A DNA stretch of 64,000 nt from Acidaminobacterium chupaoyuni (GCA_047936785.1 CP176394.1); one strand, 5' to 3'; positions 44,930 through 54,148 are shown, counted from the first letter of the stretch. A program made the numbers and translations. Notes: generated by a model from the sequence alone, not told the origin.

Positions 44930-45589
44930 ATGTCTGTAAAAGTGGAAGTTTGGGGCGATTATGCGCTGTTTTCGCGCCCTGAACTGAAAGTGGAACGCTA
45001 TTCTTATGATGTAATGACGCCATCTGCGGCGCGGGGCCTGTTGGAAGCGATTTATTGGCATCCCGGCCTGCGATGGATCATTGACGCCATTTATGTGCTG
45101 AATCCCATCCGGTTCACAGGGATACGGCGCAACGAAGTTTCGACGCCTATTTCAAAGGATGACGCAAAAAAAATGATGAACGGAAGCGGAAAAGGGTATT
45201 TGGTCACCACTGAGCATATCGCCCAGCGTGCCGCCACCGTGCTGAAAGATGTGCATTATGTGATAGAGGCTCATTTCGAATTGACCGATCAGGCCGCGCC
45301 GGGGGATAATGAAGGCAAATTCTGCGATATCATGCGCAGAAGGCTTGAAAAGGGCCAGTGTTACCATCAGCCTTATTTCGGATGCCGCGAGTTCGCCGCC
45401 CATTTCAAAAAATGGGAAGGGGAAGAAATCGTCACGGCTTATCCGCAGGAAGACAAAGAACTGGGGCTGATGCTGTTTGATCTGGATTATGCCGATGCGG
45501 CGCGCATCACGCCCATGTTCTTTCATGCCGCGCTGGAAAAGGGCATTTTGAAAGTTCCCGCGGCAGAGAGCAAGGAGGTATTGCGATGA
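44930..45589 (+). CDS. cas5c: Cas5c (Cas5d), crRNA-processing subunit (locus 2)
   Basis: A 219-residue RAMP protein beginning MSVKVEVWGDYALFSRPELK and continuing with SYDVMTPSAARGLLEAIYWHP and WIIDAIYVLNPI, the typical Cas5d order; FGCREFAAHF lies in the second half. It cuts the type I-C repeat to leave an 11-nt 5' handle. I chose the second ATG because AAAGGAG is 8 bp before it and only 2 bp before the first. It overlaps cas8c by 4 bp. Confidence 0.95.
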   Translation: MSVKVEVWGDYALFSRPELKVERYSYDVMTPSAARGLLEAIYWHPGLRWIIDAIYVLNPIRFTGIRRNEVSTPISKDDAKKMMNGSGKGYLVTTEHIAQRAATVLKDVHYVIEAHFELTDQAAPGDNEGKFCDIMRRRLEKGQCYHQPYFGCREFAAHFKKWEGEEIVTAYPQEDKELGLMLFDLDYADAARITPMFFHAALEKGILKVPAAESKEVLR

Positions 45590-47346
45590 TCTTGCAATCG
45601 CTTGCGGCTTATTATGAAGAGCTGGCAAAACAAGGAAAAATCGCCCGCCCCGGCTGGGGTCAGGTGAAGGTATCTTTTGCGTTGGTGCTGGATGAAAACG
45701 GCGCTCTCACAAGGGTGATACCGCTTTCAAGCCCTGCGGCAGAGGGGAAAAAGACCGTGCCCCAGCAAAGAAAGCTGCCGATTATCGGAGAGCAAAAGGG
45801 AAATGGAATAAAATCGAACTTCCTTTGGGAAAATTCGACTTATCTGCTGGGCATCGATGGAAAGGGCAAGCCCGAACGATCGAAAGATTGCTTCAACGCC
45901 GCAAAAGAGCTGCATTGTGCTTTGCTTTCTTCGTCGGATGATCCGTTTGCAAAAGCGATATGCCGCTATTTTGAAACATGGAAGCCCGAAGAGGCGGAGC
46001 GCTCGCCTGTTTTAGAAGAATATCTGGAAGAAATCTATAAGGGCGGCAATCTGGTGTTTTGCTATGACGGCGCGTTTCCCGATGAAAGGGAGGCCCTTTG
46101 CAGAGCATGGCAGGAACATTATGACGGCGAAGAAGAAGGCGAAACCATGCGATGCCTGGTCACCGGAAAAGAAGCCGTGCCCGCCAAAATCCATCCCGCC
46201 ATTAAAAATGTGTCGGGGGCGCAATCTTCCGGCGCGGCGTTGGTTTCATTCAATGCCGATGCATTCTGCTCGTATGAACATCAGCAGAATTTGAACGCCC
46301 CTGTGAGTAAATATGCCGCCTTTGCCTATACCACGGCCCTGAATACGCTGTTGGCCGACCGCGGCCATGTGAAACGCTTTGGCGATACCACCGTGGTTTT
46401 CTGGGCGGAAGATGCCGAACCCGCCTATCAGAACGCTTTTGCCGATTTTTTGGAAGGCGGCGGAGATTCCGTTACCAGCGAAGAACTGAAAAACTGCATG
46501 GAAGGCCTTGCCGAAGGCAGGCAGGTGGCATGGGAAAACATTCCCCTTCATCCCGAAAACCGCTTTTATATTTTGGGGCTTGCGCCCAACGCGGCGCGGC
46601 TTTCTGTGAGGTTCTTTCTGCGCGATACTTTCGGCCACTTTGCAAAAAACGCCAAACAGCATTATGAAGATCAGCGCATCGCGGCAGACAACCGTTCAAA
46701 ATGGGAAGATATTCCCCTCTGGGCGCTGCTTCGCGAAACGGTGAACATGAATTCGCGCAACAAAGATGCCCTGCCGCAGCTGGCGGGCGACACCCTGCGC
46801 GCGATCCTCAGCGGCCAGCCTTATCCCGCCACCCTTTATCAGCAGACGCAGCTGCGCATCCGCGCCGAACGCGAGATCACAAAAGGGCGGGCAGGCATCA
46901 TCAAAGGTTATCTGCTGCGCATGAAAAATAACGAAAAATATAAGGAGGCATTGACCGTGGAACTCAACGAAGAAACGATGTATCAGCCCTATGTTCTGGG
47001 GCGGCTGTTTGCGGTGCTGGAAGGCATACAGCAGGCAGCGAACCCGGGCATCAACACCACCATCAAAGATAAATATTTCACCTCGGCGTGTGCAACACCG
47101 GCGATAGTGTTGCCTACACTTTTAAACCTTGCCGAAAAACATCTGCGCAAACTGAGCGGCGGCAATCGCATCTATTGGGCAAAACAGCTTGGTGAGCTGA
47201 CCGGCCGCATCACAGAATCTTATCCCGCGCATCATAATTTATACGATCAGGGCGTGTTTCAACTGGGTTATTATCACCAAACACAAAAGCGCTTTGAAAA
47301 GAAAGAAAAGGCAAATGCCGCCGAAACAATAAAGGAGGAAAAGTAA
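45586..47346 (+). CDS. cas8c: Cas8c, large Cascade subunit, type I-C (locus 2)
   Basis: A 586-residue Csd1/Cas8c. It has the N-terminal LAAYYEELAKQGKIARPGWG, the block CLVTGKEAVPAKIHPAIKNV (CxxTG), FYILGLAPNAARLSVRFFL, and a helical C-terminal third. It recognises the PAM and positions Cas3. The internal start at 46957 would release Cas11c. It overlaps cas5c and is 1 bp from cas7c. Confidence 0.95.
   Translation: MILQSLAAYYEELAKQGKIARPGWGQVKVSFALVLDENGALTRVIPLSSPAAEGKKTVPQQRKLPIIGEQKGNGIKSNFLWENSTYLLGIDGKGKPERSKDCFNAAKELHCALLSSSDDPFAKAICRYFETWKPEEAERSPVLEEYLEEIYKGGNLVFCYDGAFPDEREALCRAWQEHYDGEEEGETMRCLVTGKEAVPAKIHPAIKNVSGAQSSGAALVSFNADAFCSYEHQQNLNAPVSKYAAFAYTTALNTLLADRGHVKRFGDTTVVFWAEDAEPAYQNAFADFLEGGGDSVTSEELKNCMEGLAEGRQVAWENIPLHPENRFYILGLAPNAARLSVRFFLRDTFGHFAKNAKQHYEDQRIAADNRSKWEDIPLWALLRETVNMNSRNKDALPQLAGDTLRAILSGQPYPATLYQQTQLRIRAEREITKGRAGIIKGYLLRMKNNEKYKEALTVELNEETMYQPYVLGRLFAVLEGIQQAANPGINTTIKDKYFTSACATPAIVLPTLLNLAEKHLRKLSGGNRIYWAKQLGELTGRITESYPAHHNLYDQGVFQLGYYHQTQKRFEKKEKANAAETIKEEK
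46957..47346 (+). CDS. cas11c: Cas11c small subunit from an internal start in cas8c (locus 2)
   Basis: An in-frame GTG lies 8 bp after AAGGAGG (46942-46948), deep inside cas8c. It would yield a 129-residue helical protein starting MELNEETMYQPYVLGRLFAV, equivalent to the Cas11c known from type I-C. The ribosome binding site is better than that of many real genes here. Use of the start is inferred from the family precedent and from the parallel site in locus 1. Confidence 0.78.
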   Translation: MELNEETMYQPYVLGRLFAVLEGIQQAANPGINTTIKDKYFTSACATPAIVLPTLLNLAEKHLRKLSGGNRIYWAKQLGELTGRITESYPAHHNLYDQGVFQLGYYHQTQKRFEKKEKANAAETIKEEK

Positions 47347-47347
47347 A

Positions 47348-48244
47348 ATGGCCGAAACACTTAAAAATCGTTATGAGTTCATTGTATTATTCGATGTGGA
47401 AAACGGAAACCCCAACGGAGACCCCGATGCGGGCAATATGCCGCGTATCGACCCCGAAACGAACCTGGGCATCGTGACCGATGTCTGTTTGAAACGAAAG
47501 ATCAGAAATTATGTGGAGACCGTGAAAGAAGATCAGCCGGGCTATCGCATTTACATCAAAGATACCGTGCCGCTGAACACCAGCGATAAAAGCGCCTGCG
47601 AATTTTTGGGCGTTCCTTCGGATGACAAGGGTTTGAAAGAAGCCAAGAAAAAAGATAAGGATCTGGATGGCAAGATCCGCGATTTCATGTGCCAAAATTT
47701 CTTTGATATCCGCACCTTCGGCGCTGTGATGACCACCTTCGTCAAAGGCGCGCTCAATTGCGGCCAGGTGCGCGGGCCTGTTCAACTGGGCTTTGCGCGC
47801 AGCGTGGAACCGGTCATCCCGCAGGAAGTAACGATCACCCGTGTGGCCATCACCACCGAAGAAGACGCCGAGAAAAAAGGCACGGAGATGGGCAGAAAAT
47901 TCATCGTTCCTTATGGCCTTTATCGCTGCGAAGGCTATGTTTCCGCCAACCTCGCCCGCAAGACGACAGGCTTTTCCGAAGAAGATCTGGCGCTTCTGTG
48001 GGAAGCCATCCTCAATATGTTCGAAAACGATCATTCCGCCGCCCGCGGCAACATGGCAGTGCGCAAACTGATTATTTTCAAACACGACAGCGAACTGGGT
48101 AACGCCCCCGCCCATAAGCTTTTCGACGCGGTAACGATCAGCCGCAGGGAAGCGACAAAAGTTCCGCGCAGCTTTGCCGATTATGAAGTGAAGGTCGATG
48201 CGGCAGCGCTGCCCGAAAGCGTAACGGTATCCATTCAAGAATGA
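47348..48244 (+). CDS. cas7c: Cas7c, Cascade backbone subunit (locus 2)
   Basis: A 298-residue Csd2/Cas7. It shows IVLFDVENGNPNGDPDAGNM, VTDVCLKRKIRNYVE, FFDIRTFGAVMTTF and VRGPVQLGFARSVEPV. It forms the crRNA-bound filament of Cascade. It overlaps cas4 by 4 bp. The locus 1 Cas7c is clearly homologous but diverged. Confidence 0.96.
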   Translation: MAETLKNRYEFIVLFDVENGNPNGDPDAGNMPRIDPETNLGIVTDVCLKRKIRNYVETVKEDQPGYRIYIKDTVPLNTSDKSACEFLGVPSDDKGLKEAKKKDKDLDGKIRDFMCQNFFDIRTFGAVMTTFVKGALNCGQVRGPVQLGFARSVEPVIPQEVTITRVAITTEEDAEKKGTEMGRKFIVPYGLYRCEGYVSANLARKTTGFSEEDLALLWEAILNMFENDHSAARGNMAVRKLIIFKHDSELGNAPAHKLFDAVTISRREATKVPRSFADYEVKVDAAALPESVTVSIQE

Positions 48245-48906
48245 TCTATCCCGAAGAGGCATTTTTGCAGATTTCGGGCATCCAGCATTTTTCATTTTGC
48301 CGCCGCCAATGGGCGCTGATCCATTTGGAACAGCAGTGGGCAGAAAATCTGCGCACGGCAGAGGGCGAGATCTTGCATGAAAAGGCCCATGAAGAAGGCA
48401 CCGCCGAAAAACGCGGAAATTTGCTGACGGTTCGGGGGTTGCGCATCCAATCCCCCACCCTCGGCATTGCGGGAAGCTGCGATGTGGTGGAATTCCGCCG
48501 GGAGGAAAGCGGGATTTCTCTGGCGGGGCAGGAGGGGCTTTGGAACCCCTATCCCGTGGAATATAAGCGCGGCCAAACCAAAGAAAACAATGCCGATCGG
48601 CTTCAGCTTTGCTGCCAGGCCCTGTGCCTGGAAGAAATGCTTTGCTGTGAAATTCCTGAAGGGGCGCTGTTTTATGGCGAAAGCCGCCGCCGCGAGCGCG
48701 TGGCCCTGACCGATGAACTGAGGCAGGAAGTTCGGGTTATGCTGGCAGAAATGCACGATTATCAGAAACGGGGTTATACGCCCAAAGTGAAAACAGGCGC
48801 CTTCTGCCGCGCCTGCTCGATGAATGAATTGTGTTTGCCAAAACTTTGCCGCGATTTATCGGCAAAGGCCTATCTGAAAGCCGCTTTGGAAACGGAGGAA
48901 GCATGA
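48241..48906 (+). CDS. cas4: Cas4, PAM-selecting exonuclease
   Basis: A 221-residue RecB-like nuclease with a 4Fe-4S cluster. The first Cys is in HFSFCRRQWALI near residue 20; the remaining three are in FCRACSMNELCLPKLC near 185-200. The nuclease core has YPVEYKRGQTKEN and DRLQLCCQALCLEE. In type I-C, Cas4 trims prespacers and checks the PAM with Cas1-Cas2. It overlaps both cas7c and cas1 by 4 bp. Confidence 0.95.
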   Translation: MIYPEEAFLQISGIQHFSFCRRQWALIHLEQQWAENLRTAEGEILHEKAHEEGTAEKRGNLLTVRGLRIQSPTLGIAGSCDVVEFRREESGISLAGQEGLWNPYPVEYKRGQTKENNADRLQLCCQALCLEEMLCCEIPEGALFYGESRRRERVALTDELRQEVRVMLAEMHDYQKRGYTPKVKTGAFCRACSMNELCLPKLCRDLSAKAYLKAALETEEA

Positions 48907-49934
48907 GACATTTGCTCAACACCCTTTTTGTGCTGACGGAAGACAGTTATCTTGCGCTTGAAGGCGAAAATATCATCATCCTTCAAGGCGAAGAAACCAT
49001 GGGGCGTTTTCCTTTGCATATGCTGGAAGGCATTCTTTATTTCGGCTATAAGGGGGCAAGCCCCGCGCTGATGGGCGCCTGCGCCAAAAACGGCATCGAG
49101 CTTTGTTTTATGACCCCCAACGGCCGGTTTCTGGCGCGGGTATGCGGAGAAACACGGGGCAATGTTTTGCTGAGAAAAACACAATATGCCATTTCTGAAC
49201 ATGAGCAGGAAAGCTGCCATATTGCACGGGATATGATCGCGGGCAAGCTTTTGAACGCTCGCTGGGTTTTGGAACGCGCCACGCGCGACCATGCTCTGCG
49301 TGTAGATGTGGAAAAGCTGAAAACCATCAGCGCCGCGCTGGCCGCATCGGCCAAAAAAGCCGCAGAGGCAGAACGGGAAGATCTTTTGCGCGGCATAGAG
49401 GGCGAAGCTGCGGAACGCTATTTTTCGGCGTTCGATGAACTGATCCTTCAAGAAAAAGAAGAATTTTATTTTCGCGTGCGAAGCCGCCGCCCGCCGCTTG
49501 ATAAAATGAACGCCATGCTTTCATTCGCTTATTCTATTCTGGCCAATGATTGTGCCGCCGCGCTGGAAGCCGTGGGGCTTGACCCTTATGTGGGCTTTCT
49601 GCATGGCGATCGGCCGGGGCGCGTTTCTCTGGCGCTGGATCTGATGGAAGAAATAAGGCCATGCTTCGCCGATCGTTTTGTGATTTCCTGTGTGAATCGG
49701 CGCGTTATGCGACCGGAACATTTCGAAACCAGCGAAAGCGGTGCGGTGATCATGACCGATGCGGGGCGCAAGGCGTTTTTGGCCGCTTATCAAGAAAAAA
49801 AGCGTGAAACGATCACACATCCGTTTCTGAATGAAAAAATACCATGGGGGCTGGTGCCTTATTTACAGGCATTGCTTTTGGCGCGGTATTTGCGCGGCGA
49901 TCTGGATGCTTACCCGCCTTTCATCTGGAAATAG
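48903..49934 (+). CDS. cas1: Cas1 integrase
   Basis: A 343-residue Cas1c. The catalytic set is visible in RGIEGEAAERYFSAFDEL (Glu), GFLHGDRPGRVSLALDLMEE (His and acidic residue). The start is the ATG that overlaps the cas4 stop; a longer upstream frame is just cas4's other frame. It integrates spacers at the leader end. It is the only cas1 in the window and may serve both arrays, since their repeats are nearly the same. Confidence 0.96.
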   Translation: MRHLLNTLFVLTEDSYLALEGENIIILQGEETMGRFPLHMLEGILYFGYKGASPALMGACAKNGIELCFMTPNGRFLARVCGETRGNVLLRKTQYAISEHEQESCHIARDMIAGKLLNARWVLERATRDHALRVDVEKLKTISAALAASAKKAAEAEREDLLRGIEGEAAERYFSAFDELILQEKEEFYFRVRSRRPPLDKMNAMLSFAYSILANDCAAALEAVGLDPYVGFLHGDRPGRVSLALDLMEEIRPCFADRFVISCVNRRVMRPEHFETSESGAVIMTDAGRKAFLAAYQEKKRETITHPFLNEKIPWGLVPYLQALLLARYLRGDLDAYPPFIWK

Positions 49935-49966
49935 GATAAATGGTTAGGGGCATAAAGGGGAAAAGA

Positions 49967-50257
49967 ATGCTTGTATTGATCACTTATGATGTAAGCACCG
50001 AAACGGCGGCCGGGCGCAAACGCTTGAGACAGGTGGCCAGGCAATGTGTCAATTACGGCCAGCGTGTGCAGAATTCTGTGTTCGAATGTAACCTGGATGC
50101 GGCCCAATATAGAAAAATACAACACCTGCTGGAAAAATTGATTGACCCGAAAACAGACAGCCTGCGTTTTTATAATCTGGGGGATCATTACAGCAGCCGA
50201 ATCGAACATTTTGGCGTAAAGCCCGGTTATGATGCAGAAGGCACACTGATTCTTTAG
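49967..50257 (+). CDS. cas2: Cas2
   Basis: A 96-residue Cas2 starting MLVLITYDVSTETAAGRKRL, with the conserved Asp after the first strand, and YGQRVQNSVFEC, RFYNLGD later. It forms the Cas1-Cas2 integration complex. AAAGGGGAAAAG precedes the ATG. The array 2 leader (50258-50416) follows directly. Confidence 0.96.
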   Translation: MLVLITYDVSTETAAGRKRLRQVARQCVNYGQRVQNSVFECNLDAAQYRKIQHLLEKLIDPKTDSLRFYNLGDHYSSRIEHFGVKPGYDAEGTLIL

Positions 50258-50416
50258 GGCGAAATGGAAGCACACATTGTTTCTATGGCCATTCGCACCC
50301 TAAAAATAGGGGAATACGCCAGAAAAAAACATAAAATAATTGTGGTTTTATTGCAATAGGCAAGAAAAATATGCAAAACACACAAGCAAATCATATGTAA
50401 TTTATTTATTTTTACT

Positions 50417-52338
50417 GTCGCTCCCCACACGGGGAGCGTGGATTGAAATGTAATATGGCTGTACGCCTACATAAAATTTAGAATCGTCGCTCCCCACACG
50501 GGGAGCGTGGATTGAAATCACAGCAGCAATGACGCAAGATGTTTACACGCAGTCGCTCCCCACACGGGGAGCGTGGATTGAAATGAGGGCGCAGCGGCAG
50601 GCAGCACGGTGACGGAGATGTCGCTCCCCACACGGGGAGCGTGGATTGAAATATCTGCAATCATAATGCCATTAAGAGTATCAATTAGTCGCTCCCCACA
50701 CGGGGAGCGTGGATTGAAATTCAACAGTATAAATGATATGATCTTTTTCTACGCGTCGCTCCCCACACGGGGAGCGTGGATTGAAATCAATCTTGTGGTT
50801 GATTGATATGCCCCACATCCCGTCGCTCCCCACACGGGGAGCGTGGATTGAAATGGGCATTGGCCGGAGATCCGCGCGCTGTTGAACAAGTCGCTCCCCA
50901 CACGGGGAGCGTGGATTGAAATAAATTGCCGTTGTTTAGTTTGTGTTCTGCAACTTAGTCGCTCCCCACACGGGGAGCGTGGATTGAAATGCTGTATGCA
51001 TATTACTTACACCAGTCTTCTCTAGTCGCTCCCCACACGGGGAGCGTGGATTGAAATCCTGAACCTGTTTCTCCAAGAATTAGAATCGCTTTGTCGCTCC
51101 CCACACGGGGAGCGTGGATTGAAATTATTTTATATTTAGTTTCCGTGTAAGAATCTTTGGTCGCTCCCCACACGGGGAGCGTGGATTGAAATGGAAGTAG
51201 TGGACAGCTATACGCCGGCAGGAATCAGTCGCTCCCCACACGGGGAGCGTGGATTGAAATATCGGCGCATATTTCAGCACCCTTTTCAGCACAGGTCGCT
51301 CCCCACACGGGGAGCGTGGATTGAAATATATGAATGAACTTTTGACGATGACTTTGACTGTAGTCGCTCCCCACACGGGGAGCGTGGATTGAAATACCGT
51401 TGTGATTGAGGATACCGGTAATTTGCCCAGTCGCTCCCCACACGGGGAGCGTGGATTGAAATGCCGGGAAGGACATTTCGGGGCAGCCCGACAAGATGTC
51501 GCTCCCCACACGGGGAGCGTGGATTGAAATTCAAGCGACGGAACGAAAGAAGAGATCGATCGCTGTCGCTCCCCACACGGGGAGCGTGGATTGAAATTTC
51601 AAATTCCACGAAACTGCGGTAAAGCTCCACCGTCGCTCCCCACACGGGGAGCGTGGATTGAAATCGTGATGGTGCTGAGGATGTTTGCGCTGGTCACGGT
51701 CGCTCCCCACACGGGGAGCGTGGATTGAAATTTTATGTCTCTAATTATAAGCTATTATTAGGTAAGTCGCTCCCCACACGGGGAGCGTGGATTGAAATTT
51801 TACGGCAGAGTGGCCGCGCGCATATGGCCGGAGTCGCTCCCCACACGGGGAGCGTGGATTGAAATAAACCGGGGCAAATGCCAATGTGCAGTGAGTGTGA
51901 GTCGCTCCCCACACGGGGAGCGTGGATTGAAATTGGTCGGAAAACGGCGAAATCTGACAGCAAGCGGGTCGCTCCCCACACGGGGAGCGTGGATTGAAAT
52001 GTCCCACCACCCAGCAACACTATCTTAGCACCGGGTCGCTCCCCACACGGGGAGCGTGGATTGAAATCCCCTACCTGTCGGAGAAACAGATCCGAGGCGC
52101 GAGTCGCTCCCCACACGGGGAGCGTGGATTGAAATGGAAAACTGGTCGGGCAAGGATAACAACAGAAAGGTCGCTCCCCACACGGGGAGCGTGGATTGAA
52201 ATTATTCGATGACGCAGGAAGAACAGAGAGAAGCCAAGTCGCTCCCCACACGGGGAGCGTGGATTGAAATAGGGAGGTAACAAAAATGACCATCTATACA
52301 ACACGGTCGCTCCCCACACGGGGAGCGTGGATTGAAAT
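50417..52338 (+). CRISPR. CRISPR array 2 main block, type I-C, 29 repeats / 28 spacers
   Basis: The 33-nt repeat starts GTCGCTCCCCACACGGGG and ends AGCGTGGATTGAAAT; spacers are 33-36 nt. All 29 repeats look identical. It differs from the array 1 repeat by one inserted base and a few substitutions in the hairpin. The last spacer (52271-52305) contains AGGGAGGTAACAAAAATG, a ribosome binding site plus start codon, whose frame is open through the last repeat into the insert that follows. The array resumes 755 bp later. Confidence 0.98.
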
Positions 52339-52835
52339 CGCATGGCAGGAGCAATTGACCCAAGAGGAAACCAGGGCATTGCTGCAATATAAAAGCAGTG
52401 AAAGCTATAAAATCAATGATGCTCTACGCGAAAACCGACCTTTGACAGCGCAGCAAACGCAAATGCGAGATGCTTTGGACAGCGGGCTGAAAAAAGCGTC
52501 ACTGTTTCGGGGCACGGTTTATAGAAATATCAGCTTTGATGATTTTGGAGGGAAATAAGCTCTTGATAATTTTATGGCTGCGCATGAAGAAGGGCTTCCT
52601 GTATTTTATACAGCATATATGTCTACATCAACCAACGCAGATGGATACTCGATTCAAGGCGGACAAGTTGTTCGTATTATAATTCACCATAGCACCAGTG
52701 GAAGAGATATAAACGGCGTTGGAAATGATTTTGAGAACGAAGTCATTTATCAACGAGATTCTGCATTCTTCGTAAAGAATGTAATATACGATTCCAATGG
52801 GATTCCCACGATTTATTTACAGGAGGATATTGAAA
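52286..52835 (+). pseudogene. ADP-ribosyltransferase (phage-type ART) relic inside CRISPR array 2
   Basis: The frame starts at ATG 52286 in a spacer, passes in frame through the last array repeat, and enters an ART domain. The parts are an N-terminal helical LTQEETRALLQYKSSESYKI, SLFRGTVYRNIS (catalytic Arg), then an in-frame TAA at 52556, then FYTAYMSTSTN (Ser-Thr-Ser) and FENEVIYQRDS (ExE, catalytic Glu). So all three catalytic elements of the R-S-E class survive but are split by a stop codon. The N-terminus of the original protein is missing and replaced by repeat-encoded residues. Such ARTs occur in phage head-morphogenesis proteins. It is flanked by direct CRISPR repeats on both sides. 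Dead as a gene; how it arrived is open. Confidence 0.75.
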
Positions 52836-53003
52836 ATGGCACAAGAGACGATGGACAACTTTATTCCGAAGAACGCGGCATGGCGCTGCGCACAGTGCCA
52901 GAAGCAAATTCCATACACGATGACTTGTCAAATATACAAAAAAAGGATTCCAACAGAGATTCTGGCAGGTCGAAAGCTTTGCAGAGAAAGAGTTCCAAAG
53001 TAA
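52836..53003 (+). CDS. Small Cys-rich phage-type protein (relic)
   Basis: An ATG 9 bp after AGGAGG opens a 55-residue frame, MAQETMDNFIPKNAAWRCAQ..., with a CxxC pair (CAQC) and the later YTMTCQIY and IPTEILAGRKLC. It resembles the short zinc-ribbon-like proteins found after phage head-protein genes, matching the ART upstream. Another phage-like peptide lies in a different frame directly downstream (AEKEFQSKQF), so the end is likely frameshifted. It is inside the CRISPR-flanked insert. Confidence 0.5.
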   Translation: MAQETMDNFIPKNAAWRCAQCQKQIPYTMTCQIYKKRIPTEILAGRKLCRERVPK

Positions 53004-53013
53004 ACAATTCAAT

Positions 53014-53093
53014 AAGTCAAGAGGATTCGCAAGAAAATATTCCATGGGCGCGGAATTTGACCGGAAATATCGGGCGCTCTGGGAGAAATACGG
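53014..53093 (+). pseudogene. Phage-like gene scrap, second copy
   Basis: Encodes KYSMGAEFDRKYRALWEKYG and is nearly identical to 14619-14699. It stops exactly at a CRISPR repeat (53094); the other copy continues with unrelated sequence. Marks the right end of the 755-bp insert. Confidence 0.55.
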
Positions 53094-53263
53094 GTCGCTC
53101 CCTACACGGGAGCGTGGATTGAAATACCATTTTGCCCCCACGCACCACGCAGCAAGGGCTGTCGCTCTCCGTGCGGGGAGCGTGGATTGAAATAAGCTGT
53201 TGGGCAAAACAGACCGGGCTTCCTGCGGTTGTCGCTCCCCACACGGGGAGCGTGGATTGAAGT
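53094..53263 (+). CRISPR. Distal part of CRISPR array 2: three divergent repeats, two spacers
   Basis: The repeat at 53094-53125 is the 32-nt locus 1 form (CTCCCTACACGGGAG). The one at 53161-53193 is a 33-nt variant with CTCTCCGTGCGGGGAG. The one at 53231-53263 is the locus 2 form with a terminal GAAGT. Spacers are 35 and 37 nt. Degenerate ends mark this as the old, leader-distal end of the array. Confidence 0.93.
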
Positions 53264-53314
53264 TGATTCTTTCATGTGAGAGTATATTAAAATAAAAACA
53301 TAGAGGTGGACTTT

Positions 53315-54043
53315 ATGCTGAAAGAAACATGGGAAGGCACTGGAAAAGGCTGTTATCGCAACAACACTTTCTGCTTAGAGGAATGGTCTGCGCCCAGTAT
53401 GATTTCACCGGCTGAAATAAAAGAACATCTTTCAAAGTTCCAACTTGAAGGCAGAAAAATCAAAAGCATGCGGCTCATCGGATGCAGCTATTTTCATATA
53501 AAAGAGGAAATAGAAGATTTTGCATATTATTCAATGGAAGGAATCGGGGAGAAAGAAAGACAACGCAGATCGGAATTTGACCATATTGAACCGACCCTGC
53601 GTTTCAAAAGGAACGCTTTGATCGATGAGCCTTTTCTTGTGAAATTTGATGACGGCGCTCAGTTGGAATTCACCACACACCAGGTGCCTGAGTTTCAGAT
53701 CAGCATGAACTGCATTCCGCAGCAGATCCGATATGGCATAAACGCGCCCACTGTCGATGCGGAGATTTTGTTTGCACCCTGTATCGGCCAAACGATCAAA
53801 GAAGTGGAAGTAAATACTTTTTTCACGGATAAAGACCCGATGCTGGGGGATGAGCTTAAAGAAGGCGCCTGTGAGCTTGTTTCAGATATCGTTCTGCGTT
53901 TTGAAAGCGGCATGGGGTTAAGGTTTGGCGGGTGGCTTGATTATTGCCATGTGGAATGCCTTATGCCCGATAACAGTCCGGCACTGCTTCCTTTTGAAGA
54001 GCTGAAGCCTGCTTTGCTGCAGCAAGAACATTACACGAAATAA
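53315..54043 (+). CDS. Hypothetical protein, unknown
   Basis: A 242-residue soluble protein with no signal peptide or membrane segment. It is mixed alpha/beta with many aromatic and acidic residues (for example KSMRLIGCSYFHIKEEIEDF, LEFTTHQVPEFQISMNCIP and a C-terminal MGLRFGGWLDYCHVECL). I recognise no family. AGAGGTGG is 6 bp before the chosen ATG. A possible promoter (TTGATT, 16 bp, TATTAA) overlaps the end of the last CRISPR repeat. It is convergent with the diguanylate cyclase gene. Confidence 0.7.
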   Translation: MLKETWEGTGKGCYRNNTFCLEEWSAPSMISPAEIKEHLSKFQLEGRKIKSMRLIGCSYFHIKEEIEDFAYYSMEGIGEKERQRRSEFDHIEPTLRFKRNALIDEPFLVKFDDGAQLEFTTHQVPEFQISMNCIPQQIRYGINAPTVDAEILFAPCIGQTIKEVEVNTFFTDKDPMLGDELKEGACELVSDIVLRFESGMGLRFGGWLDYCHVECLMPDNSPALLPFEELKPALLQQEHYTK

Positions 54044-54105
54044 ATAAGCGCGGCGAACCTCAAACGCCGGGAAAATCCGTTTCCGATGATTGATGATGAT
54101 TGATA

Positions 54106-54148
54106 AAGAAGAAGGCACTTTTCCCTTGACGGAAAAGTGCCTTCTTAA
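54106..54148. terminator. Intrinsic terminator between convergent genes
   Basis: Arms AAGAAGGCACTTTTCC and GGAAAAGTGCCTTCTT form a long stem. Confidence 0.8.

Noticed and set aside
50478..52387. Open frames through array 2 with repeating SLPTRGAWIEI or FNPRSPCGER
   Set aside because: Same artefact of the second array's repeat.
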